DNA of 55,928 bases, taken from assembly GCA_028277225.1 (NCBI GenBank), contig JANQHB010000058.1, forward strand, positions 1 to 55,928, written 5' to 3'. Under the pieces are notes generated by a model. It ran no database searches. It was given only the letters and a program-made list of their open reading frames with translations, and had not been told where the DNA came from. The DNA is from Chlorobium sp. GTDB lineage: Bacteria > Bacteroidota > Chlorobiia > Chlorobiales > Chlorobiaceae. Position numbers and translations under genes: made by a program. Below, piece after piece: positions 9,421 through 16,777 of the stretch; positions within the stretch are counted from its first letter, which is position 1; each line of letters begins with the position of its first letter.

Positions 9421-11199
9421 TTATTCCGCAACATTTGCCGACGGTGACAGTGTCCAGTCGTCAATATTATAGAATGTGCTGAGTATATTGAGTTCCTCAC
9501 CCCTGATGCGCTTGTTGAATCCCTGTGTCTCCTTGATCCAGTAAAGAAATGTAGTCGGCTGGTCACGGTGGAGGATATCCTGGTACTCGAGCCAGTATTT
9601 TCTTGCATCCAATGGATCCAGCTCTTTTTTTGCCAACTCGCAAAGTTCGTCAATCCTCGGATTCCGGTAACCGGTAAAATTGAAACGGCTTTTTTCCAGA
9701 TCGGAGCCCCAGCCGTCAAGAGGATCGATTTCAAGTCCTATAGACCAGCCTGCCATCCAGGCATCGATTTTACGCAGCCGCAGATTTTCAAAAAAAACGT
9801 TGGATTCCTGGGACTCGAGCCTGCATTCGATACCGATCTCCCTGAGGTTCTGCTGTATGATGACACTCGCATTTTTTCTGCGGTCATTTCCCGCATTGGT
9901 ATACAATGCAAAACTGAACTTGCGGCCGTTTTTCTTACGTATACCGTCAAGACCCGGTATCCACCCCTCTTCTTCAAGCAGCCTCGCAGCCTCTGCCGGA
10001 TCGTAAGGATAGGGCTTGATCGCCTCGTTGTAAGCCCACTTGAGTGAAGGTGAAATATCGGTACTCGCTATCACACCGTATTCCCCCAGATAGCCGTCCA
10101 GAATAGACTGCCGGTCGATAGCCAGCGTCAACGCCCGGCGGACCGACAGGGATCCGAAAAGGGGATGCGGCATTATGGTTCCATCACGATGATAGACCTC
10201 CTGATCGATATTCGACCATCCTACATAGTCGTAAACCCGAAGGCCTACCGACTTGATTTCCACATCTGCCCTTGCTTTTTCAAGTCCCTCGAAGTCTTCC
10301 GGCTTGATGTTTTCGACAACATCCACAGCCCCTGTCTGCAACTGCGCCAGGCGAACCGTATAATCCGGCACGACTCTGAACATGATACGAGAGATGTTAC
10401 CCGGTTTGGGAAGCTTGCAGAGAGGATTTGAGGCGAGCACGATATGCTGCTGCTTTTGCCATTCATGAAGCTTGTACGGCCCGGCGCCGAGCGGTTTCTG
10501 GTTGAGTGGAGAATGACGAAAATCCTGAGGCGCAATGTCTTTCCAGACGTGTTTCGGAAGCGGTGTCAACGAGGTGTGGAACAGGGCGAGCTGTTCGGGC
10601 ATTTTTTTATTGAAATTGAAAACCAGCGTCGTATCATCAGGCGTTTCGATGGCTTTTGCGAAATCAATGTCGCCTTTCTCGGCTCCGACAAGCTCGGCAA
10701 GATACTGCTGGCGCGGACTTGCAATGACAGGATTTCCGTAGAGGGTGTAAGCGAACTTGAAGTCGTGCGAGGTTATCGGGGTACCGTCGTCCCATGTTGC
10801 GTCGCCCCTGAGCGTGTAGGTCAGCGAACGGTTATCGTCACTCATTTCCCAGGTTCTGGCAAGGGCACTCCCCCTGTTTTTCACCTCTCCCTCTTCAGCC
10901 TTTCCCCTGAGCCTTTTCTCAAGAGCGATAAAATTCAGGAGACCTGACGTTGTATCGAATTCGCTTTCCAGAAGACCAGGGTAGAGAAGACCGTACACGT
11001 TGCTCGATGTAACCGATGCGCCGATTACAGGGTTGAGATAATTGGCATCGCCGAGCATGGCAATCACCAGGGTGGAATCACTTGCAGAAACCTGGTTTGA
11101 GGCCCGTTTTCCCGAACAGCCGGCAAATACCATGACTGCCATCACAAGTATGAGTGCCGATACAAAACCAGAAAAGCCCGAATGCGAGATTCTATTCAT
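9421..11199 (-). CDS. Extracellular solute-binding lipoprotein, family 5 (peptide ABC transporter)
   Basis: This 592-residue binding protein delivers peptides or similar ligands to an ABC importer. The start at 11199 is chosen because it opens a lipoprotein signal (MNRISHSGFSGF..., VFAGC with Cys28); it overlaps the end of hprK by 8 bases. An upstream in-frame start at 11295 would lie deep inside hprK. The mature part has the SBP family-5 pattern: DSTLVIAMLGDANYLNPVIG, the TWDDGTPITSHDFKFAYT signature, and a C-terminal GYRNPRIDELCELAKKELD block. The downstream permease (8152-9120) is its likely partner. Ligand unknown. Confidence 0.9.
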   Translation of the reverse strand: MNRISHSGFSGFVSALILVMAVMVFAGCSGKRASNQVSASDSTLVIAMLGDANYLNPVIGASVTSSNVYGLLYPGLLESEFDTTSGLLNFIALEKRLRGKAEEGEVKNRGSALARTWEMSDDNRSLTYTLRGDATWDDGTPITSHDFKFAYTLYGNPVIASPRQQYLAELVGAEKGDIDFAKAIETPDDTTLVFNFNKKMPEQLALFHTSLTPLPKHVWKDIAPQDFRHSPLNQKPLGAGPYKLHEWQKQQHIVLASNPLCKLPKPGNISRIMFRVVPDYTVRLAQLQTGAVDVVENIKPEDFEGLEKARADVEIKSVGLRVYDYVGWSNIDQEVYHRDGTIMPHPLFGSLSVRRALTLAIDRQSILDGYLGEYGVIASTDISPSLKWAYNEAIKPYPYDPAEAARLLEEEGWIPGLDGIRKKNGRKFSFALYTNAGNDRRKNASVIIQQNLREIGIECRLESQESNVFFENLRLRKIDAWMAGWSIGLEIDPLDGWGSDLEKSRFNFTGYRNPRIDELCELAKKELDPLDARKYWLEYQDILHRDQPTTFLYWIKETQGFNKRIRGEELNILSTFYNIDDWTLSPSANVAE

Positions 11200-12211
11200 A
11201 GTCTTTTTCAAAGTAATTCCGTCCAAACCTTGTATTGAGCATCGTCTCACCATCGATCGAGCGCTTGATTCTTTCCTCAAGGGCTTCGGCGGCAACGTAT
11301 CCCGAATGCTGCTTCAGCAGATAGTTGAGAGCGACAACTTCTATGATCACTGTAATATTTTTTCCGGGATTGATAGGCAGCTGGACAAGAGGCACATCGA
11401 CACCAAGGATTTTTGTCGTTTTTGTATCGAGTCCTAAACGTTCATATTCCATGCCCTCGTTCCACTGCAACAGCTCTACGACAACCTGAACAACCTTCTT
11501 TTCCCTGATCGCCCTTATCCCGAATGCGGCTCTCACATCAACCACACCAAGTCCGCGAATTTCCATGAAATGGTCAATGATGTTGTTTCTTGACGCTATA
11601 AGCAGCGACTCGCCTTTTCGTGTAATGACGACGGCATCGTCGGCAACCAGCCGGTGTCCACGCTCAACCAGGTCAAGGGCTACTTCTGACTTGCCAAGAC
11701 CGCTTTTTCCGACAAGCAGTACACCGACCCCATAGACATCGACCATGGAACCATGGTACTGCTGATAGACTGAAAAACGGTCAACAAGAAAGTCGGTGAT
11801 CAGAAAGATCGTTTTGGTCGATGCGTTTCTCGTTGCCAGAACAGAGATGCCTGATTCTGTGGCCATATCCAGCAGTTCCTTTTCAAGCTTGTTGTTGCTG
11901 GTCAGAATAATGCACGGCACCTTGTATTTGACAATATTGCCAAACGCTTTTTTTCGCCCATCAGGCGTTAAATGGTTCAGAAATCGCGTTTCGGTATTAC
12001 CCAGTATCTGAACCCTTTTGTAGGTAAACAGATTTGTAAAGCCTGCAAGCGCAAGTCCGGGCCGGTGAAGATCCCGGTCATAAATACGCCTTTTCTTTTC
12101 GTCAACGTCGTTAAGTCGGCGCAGCTTTAAGTCGATACTCTTGTTGATATTCTCGATAAAATACTCAACAGTCATCGAGCGTCGCTTAAGGCCTTTCTGA
12201 TCAAAATCCAT
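11192..12211 (-). CDS. hprK: HPr kinase/phosphorylase
   Basis: HprK phosphorylates and dephosphorylates a regulatory serine on HPr-type phosphocarriers. From the ATG at 12211 (MDFDQKGLKRRSMTVEY) the protein has 339 residues. An N-terminal MurF-like domain is followed by a P-loop (GKSGLGKS, residues 168-175) and the HprK signature EIRGLGVVDVRAAFGIRAI. Other starts are possible (12241, or MTVEYF at 12175). Neighbours are hpf upstream and the transporter binding protein downstream. Sugar PTS permeases are not expected in green sulfur bacteria, so it probably serves a regulatory, non-transport phosphorelay; that role is inferred. Confidence 0.95.
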   Translation of the reverse strand: MDFDQKGLKRRSMTVEYFIENINKSIDLKLRRLNDVDEKKRRIYDRDLHRPGLALAGFTNLFTYKRVQILGNTETRFLNHLTPDGRKKAFGNIVKYKVPCIILTSNNKLEKELLDMATESGISVLATRNASTKTIFLITDFLVDRFSVYQQYHGSMVDVYGVGVLLVGKSGLGKSEVALDLVERGHRLVADDAVVITRKGESLLIASRNNIIDHFMEIRGLGVVDVRAAFGIRAIREKKVVQVVVELLQWNEGMEYERLGLDTKTTKILGVDVPLVQLPINPGKNITVIIEVVALNYLLKQHSGYVAAEALEERIKRSIDGETMLNTRFGRNYFEKDYE

Positions 12212-12248
12212 AATCATCCCAAGGCTAAAGGGTTGAATCAAAGCGGAA

Positions 12249-12271
12249 CAGGGCCGGATACCGGCCCTGTC
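12249..12271 (-). terminator. Strong hairpin between hpf and hprK
   Basis: A perfect 10-base stem (ACAGGGCCGG / CCGGCCCTGT) closes a three-base loop 10 bases past the hpf stop. On the minus strand it is followed by TCCGCTTTGATT, a poor U-tract, so it may be a weak terminator, an attenuator or a 3'-end stabiliser that separates hpf and hprK expression. Confidence 0.5.
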
Positions 12272-12281
12272 GTTTGTCTGC

Positions 12282-12611
12282 TCACCTGTGATTCTGCAAT
12301 TTCTCCTTGTACTTCTTCAACTGGCGCCCCAACGCGTCCACACAGCTGTCTATGGCCTGTTCGTAGGTGGCTCCTGCCTCCTTGGAAACAAGAACATTCT
12401 GAGGTATATGTATCGTTATTTCAGCACGTTTGTTTTTATTGAAATCGTTTTTCTGGTGGTCAAGAATAACATGGCAGCTTATGATCCCGGAGAAAATCCG
12501 GCTGAGTGACTGAACTGTATCCCGGGCGTATTGCTCGATGTCACGATGATTATTGGTATGCCTCACGGTAACCTGTACCTGTAAGGCTTCATTTACTACT
12601 GTTTTTGTCAT
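12282..12611 (-). CDS. hpf: Ribosome hibernation-promoting factor (HPF/YfiA, short form)
   Basis: This 109-residue protein belongs to the sigma-54 modulation/S30EA family, which binds the 30S decoding region and inactivates ribosomes in stationary phase. The start at 12611 (MTKTVVNEALQVQVTVRHTN) has a run of seven Gs as ribosome site immediately upstream; the in-frame extension to 12680 overlaps the Xer gene and lacks a site. The beta-alpha-beta-beta-beta-alpha pattern fits, including EITIHIPQNVLVSKEAGATY and the basic end DALGRQLKKYKEKLQNHR. The dimerising C-terminal domain of long HPF is absent. Confidence 0.9.
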   Translation of the reverse strand: MTKTVVNEALQVQVTVRHTNNHRDIEQYARDTVQSLSRIFSGIISCHVILDHQKNDFNKNKRAEITIHIPQNVLVSKEAGATYEQAIDSCVDALGRQLKKYKEKLQNHR

Positions 12612-12676
12612 GGCCCCCCCTTTTTCTTGAGTATGAAAAAAAAACACAACTCCCGGTACAATCCGGCGACAGTGCT

Positions 12677-13648
12677 TCATGCCCGTGGATGTGCTTTGTC
12701 ATAGACCTCCCTGATCCTCCCGAAGGTCACATGTGTATATATTTCAGTGGTTGTCAGGTTGGTGTGGCCCAGCATCTCACTAACGCTCTTCAAGTCAGCT
12801 CCGTTATTGAGCATATGCGTTGCAAAACTATGGCGCAAAACATGCGGATTCTTATACTTGAGTTCAGTGACCGATGCCAGATATTTCTTTGTAACTCTTT
12901 GAACGAGAACCGGATATATACCTGTACCTTTTTTTGTTATAAACACATACCCGGTTTCCGGATTTCCCGTTTTTTTTATTCTAATCAAGTTTCTTTTGAC
13001 TTCAAAATATATTTTCAAAGCCCTTGCCGCCTCAGTTCCCAGTGGTACAATCCTCTGCTTTTTCCCTTTTCCGGTAATACGTATAAAACCCTTGTCCACA
13101 TCGACCATATCATGTACAAGCCCCACCAGTTCGGAAACCCGCAGCCCGCAGCCATAGAGAATCTCAAGCATAGCCCTGTCTCTACTGAGTGTAAACTGCT
13201 CCTCAAGCGGGTTTTTTCCAGCATGATGCGATGACAGAGAATCTGCAGCAAGAACGGTGTCGAAAAGAATGGACGTCTGTTCTTCGTTGAGAAAACCGGG
13301 AACAGTCTTACTGAAGCGCGGCGTAACAACCTGAGAAGGTACTGAAACCTCTATCTCGCCCTTTTCCAGAAGGTAACAGTAAAAACTTTTGACAGCAGCA
13401 AGCTTCCGGGCGATTGATTTCGGCTGATATCCCTGCTGAAGCAGATGACCGAGAAAGAGACGGATATCAAGAACACTGACCGCTTCCGGATCGATGTCAG
13501 AAACATCTTTCAGACCGGTATGCTGGTGAAGAAACTCGTAGAACTGAGTCAAATCCTTCCGGTAGGCCTTGCAGGTATGTAAAGAGTATGCTCTCTGTCC
13601 TTTTACATGTTCGACAAAGCCATCGAGAAACCTGAATGAAGATGTCAC
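12677..13648 (-). CDS. xer: Tyrosine recombinase XerC/XerD
   Basis: This 323-residue site-specific recombinase probably resolves chromosome dimers at dif. It has the SAM-like N-terminal core-binding domain (VEHVKGQRAYSLHTCKAYR) and the catalytic domain with Arg170 (GCGLRVSEL), Lys194 (TGKGKKQRIV), His269-x-x-Arg272 (PHVLRHSFATHM), His295 (LGHTNL) and nucleophile Tyr304 (TTEIYTHV). All catalytic residues are present. There is no adjacent integrase cargo or attachment site, and the gene lies among housekeeping genes, so it is a cellular Xer rather than a phage integrase. XerC versus XerD cannot be decided here. Confidence 0.92.
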   Translation of the reverse strand: MTSSFRFLDGFVEHVKGQRAYSLHTCKAYRKDLTQFYEFLHQHTGLKDVSDIDPEAVSVLDIRLFLGHLLQQGYQPKSIARKLAAVKSFYCYLLEKGEIEVSVPSQVVTPRFSKTVPGFLNEEQTSILFDTVLAADSLSSHHAGKNPLEEQFTLSRDRAMLEILYGCGLRVSELVGLVHDMVDVDKGFIRITGKGKKQRIVPLGTEAARALKIYFEVKRNLIRIKKTGNPETGYVFITKKGTGIYPVLVQRVTKKYLASVTELKYKNPHVLRHSFATHMLNNGADLKSVSEMLGHTNLTTTEIYTHVTFGRIREVYDKAHPRA

Positions 13649-13684
13649 TTCAACTGCTGCGATAATGCTCCTTGTTCTTCTGCA

Positions 13685-14521
13685 TTAAAAACGCAAAGCC
13701 ACCAGTTCAGTCCTGTTCCTGATATAATATAATGTAACACCCTGAAGCAGGAAATAATTCATACAGGGCACCGATGTCCCCATGGCCATGATGTCTGTAT
13801 AGACTTCCAGACCGTTTCTGTAGAGCCTGAATGTCGCATCATATCCTTTTCCTTCACCAGCCGAAGCATGCTTTACCGTAGCATACCAGCCGTCATATTC
13901 TATATACTCAGCCAGTTCTTCCGGCTGCTCCTGCAGCATCATATTCCCTGATCCGGTTAACGACGGCAGCACCACCCCCTGCAGCGCTTCATCACTGAGA
14001 GCCCGGGCCCTCAACAGGTTTACTTTTTGCGGGTCCTGCCCAACCGCATCGATGACCTCCCCTGATGTTCTGTCAAGCAGGTAATAGCTTTTTTCAGGAA
14101 AACCGGCAAAAGAGCCCGAGGCATAGACAAGCATACCGTCAGGAAGATTTGCCACAAAAGACGCTTCAGGCCTGATCCATGCTGCAGCCGCCTTCATTGG
14201 ATCAACAGCAAGGATTCCCTTATGCTCCGGACTGCCTTCTTCATATCCATGAATATAAAAGAGTGTCTCTCTCGTTGTCTCAAGACCTGTCATATGCCAT
14301 AATCCGGACATATAGTCTTCGCGTTCGCCAGGGACATAGTTACTGAGTACTTCCTTGCCGCTTGAACGCAAAAGACAGGAATAAAAGGGTCTGCCGGAGT
14401 CCCGTACCCGGTTCTCACAGACAACCATATCCGGCTCTGCGAACATGATTCTCCAGACCACTCCGTCGTTTGCCGGGGTATAGCACCATGCCGGCCGATA
14501 TGTATCAGGATTGGAAATCAC
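13685..14521 (-). CDS. Conserved hypothetical protein (278 aa)
   Basis: No family is recognised with confidence; it may correspond to a domain of unknown function seen in Chlorobi and Bacteroidetes (possibly DUF4905, from memory only). The protein is soluble, without a signal peptide or membrane segment, and its many beta-strand-like stretches with regularly spaced aromatics (VVWRIMFAEP, FYSCLLRSSG, GVTLYYIRNRTELVALRF) suggest a beta-propeller-like or sandwich fold. The start codon is GTG at 14521, inside the last 17 bases of the upstream methyltransferase gene, implying translational coupling. A role in the methyltransferase's pathway is possible but unproven. Confidence 0.7.
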   Translation of the reverse strand: MISNPDTYRPAWCYTPANDGVVWRIMFAEPDMVVCENRVRDSGRPFYSCLLRSSGKEVLSNYVPGEREDYMSGLWHMTGLETTRETLFYIHGYEEGSPEHKGILAVDPMKAAAAWIRPEASFVANLPDGMLVYASGSFAGFPEKSYYLLDRTSGEVIDAVGQDPQKVNLLRARALSDEALQGVVLPSLTGSGNMMLQEQPEELAEYIEYDGWYATVKHASAGEGKGYDATFRLYRNGLEVYTDIMAMGTSVPCMNYFLLQGVTLYYIRNRTELVALRF

Positions 14522-15206
14522 GGGTTTTGAAAAGCCTGTAGATATTGACAGGGATAGTCTGTTTTTCCCGGCAAAAACTTTTTGGGTAACTGGTCACCGA
14601 AAAACCGTTCTCAAAAGCAAGATCGAGAAACTGCTGAGCCAGCCTTCTGCGCGGATCGGCAATGTATGCACATCCGTTCTCTTCAATCAATTTATCCATG
14701 GCAAAAATGACCGGGAGAAGATTGGTCCTTTCATAGAGAACATCGGCAGCAAAAAGAACATTGAATCGCTTTTCCAGTTGTACAAAACGCCAATCAAGAC
14801 GTGCTGTGTCAAGAACCACATTATTTTTCCCGGCGTTCAACCGTATAAACCTGATCGCTTCTTCCGAATAATCAGTCGAAAGAACATCGGCACCAGCCGA
14901 TGCGGCAACAATACTTGCAACACCAACTCCTGCCCCTAATTCAATAATTCTCTTGCCTTCAACAGAGAGTTCCTCCAGAATAAACTCTGAAAGGACAACG
15001 GCTGCGGGCCATATTTCAGCCCAGTAAGGCATCTTTTCATCTTTCATGAAATCTTCCTGAGATATCCTGTCCAGGAGGGCATAGCTGTCACGAACACTGA
15101 CAAAAGAAAACTCCCTCCCGGCAAATATGTAGCTCGTCATATCGATATCGTACTCTCTGGATAGCTCTTCGAGCATACCCGAAACCACCTGCTCCAAAGC
15201 ACTCAT
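14505..15206 (-). CDS. Class I SAM-dependent methyltransferase (protein/small-molecule, METTL/NNMT-like)
   Basis: This is a 233-residue Rossmann-fold methyltransferase, probably of the lysine or nicotinamide N-methyltransferase-like group. Motif I is IIELGAGVGVASIVAASAG; the acidic loop follows as LSTDYSEEAIRF. A post-motif FNVLFAADVLYER resembles the D-V-Y/L-Y signature of METTL21-type protein methyltransferases. It starts the minus-strand series that continues through the hypothetical protein, xer and hpf; its 3' end overlaps the next gene. The substrate is unknown. Confidence 0.82.
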   Translation of the reverse strand: MSALEQVVSGMLEELSREYDIDMTSYIFAGREFSFVSVRDSYALLDRISQEDFMKDEKMPYWAEIWPAAVVLSEFILEELSVEGKRIIELGAGVGVASIVAASAGADVLSTDYSEEAIRFIRLNAGKNNVVLDTARLDWRFVQLEKRFNVLFAADVLYERTNLLPVIFAMDKLIEENGCAYIADPRRRLAQQFLDLAFENGFSVTSYPKSFCREKQTIPVNIYRLFKTRDFQS

Positions 15207-15427
15207 GATCACGTAATGATGATGGAAGGATATTCAGTAACCATTGTGTTGCCACCTTCTACATTCAAGCTGATACGAAACGTGCTGAAAGACAGGCCAT
15301 ACAAACATCGGGAGGCAGCAGGCAACATATATGAATGAGATGAATGTAGGGAAAATAAGAGAGATAATTCTATTTTTCCCCGGAACACACGGATTCATAC
15401 AGAAAAACGGAACAAGCCCATTACGCC

Positions 15428-15778
<351 letters not shown>

Positions 15779-15794
15779 AAGGTGCCTGTACGAC

Positions 15795-15823
15795 AAAAAA
15801 AACCCCGGAGCGCTGCTCCGGGG
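15795..15823 (-). terminator. Rho-independent terminator of pscC
   Basis: A 9-base GC stem (CCCCGGAGC / GCTCCGGGG, 15803-15811 with 15815-15823) with a three-base loop is followed on the minus strand by eight consecutive Ts. It lies about 40 bases past the pscC stop. On the plus strand the A-run precedes the stem, so it serves pscC rather than queF. Confidence 0.9.
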
Positions 15824-15865
15824 TCATCTATCACATCTTGCTCAATCAAAGGTGATCCATGTATA

Positions 15866-16552
15866 CTAATAGGTCTGGTTGATGTAGTTGACAAGTGTCG
15901 GAACATCTTTCTTGCTTATACCCGAATTAGGAAAGGCCTTCATGTCAACAACGACTTTTTGCGTCTCCCCTTTCTTTTTGTATTCACTAAGCTTGACTTC
16001 AACAGCCTTGATTGCGTGGCACCTGGTGCACTTTCTTTCGAAAAGCTTCTCGGCATCGGCAAGCTCCTCTCCTGCAAAAACAACCTCTTCAATAACCTCG
16101 ACAGCTTTCTCTTCAGCCGGAGCTGCTGCCTTTGCCTCCAATGCATCGAGATCCTCGAAATCCTCACCTTCATTGAACGCGTCGAGCTGTTTCACGGTAC
16201 GGATCCATTTGCCGTCAACCGTTGTCGTCCGTCCTCTCTCCCAAACAACCTCAAGGCTGATAAACATCAGTGTCACAATCACAAAAATGGTAACGGGCAT
16301 ACTGACAACCCACCTGTCGCTTACCCTGGCCGACATTTTACCAAGTCCCCAGATGATGAGGGATGCAAAGAAAATCAGCAGGAACCAGCCCATGAATGAT
16401 TTCAGTGGCGTGAGAACCGGGGAAATGTTTTCTGCCGGAACCTGAAAACCCGTTAGAAGAGAGGAAACATAAAACAATCCCCCCATCAGGGCAGCACCAA
16501 CTATTGCCAGCACAATAAGCATAGCGCTTGATTTGTTCTCCTTGTTCTTCAT
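15866..16552 (-). CDS. pscC: Photosynthetic reaction centre cytochrome c-551 (PscC)
   Basis: PscC (cytochrome cz) passes electrons from the menaquinol/cytochrome complex to the special pair P840 of the homodimeric green sulfur reaction centre. The 228 residues show three N-terminal membrane helices (about 9-33, 52-72, 83-103), a long acidic, Ala/Glu-rich linker (about 125-165), and a C-terminal class I haem domain with CTRCH (Cys175, Cys178, His179) and a candidate axial Met204. The topology, membrane helices before a periplasmic single-haem domain, is diagnostic of Chlorobi. The gene is monocistronic, with its own terminator, and is divergent from ppc across 225 bases. Confidence 0.95.
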   Translation of the reverse strand: MKNKENKSSAMLIVLAIVGAALMGGLFYVSSLLTGFQVPAENISPVLTPLKSFMGWFLLIFFASLIIWGLGKMSARVSDRWVVSMPVTIFVIVTLMFISLEVVWERGRTTTVDGKWIRTVKQLDAFNEGEDFEDLDALEAKAAAPAEEKAVEVIEEVVFAGEELADAEKLFERKCTRCHAIKAVEVKLSEYKKKGETQKVVVDMKAFPNSGISKKDVPTLVNYINQTY

Positions 16553-16777
16553 GACAACTGATAATTTTTGTTAACGTTGTACCGATAATTTTAACAATTA
16601 AGATAATCAATAATGTACAAGCGACAAACAAAATAACCAACTGACCGCCCGTTCACCTTCATAGTTCCAGAGGCGCTTCTTTGCTTTAAATCCGGGGTTC
16701 CGAAAGTTTTGCACAAACCTTGACGATAGTTATTTTTTACCCGGATCGATCGTCTCGTCAACCTATTTGCGCCCCTG

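Noticed and set aside
12677..13648. Xer-type recombinase as an island integrase
   Set aside because: It is embedded in a conserved-looking housekeeping series with no attachment-site duplication, and its sequence is typical of cellular XerC/D.
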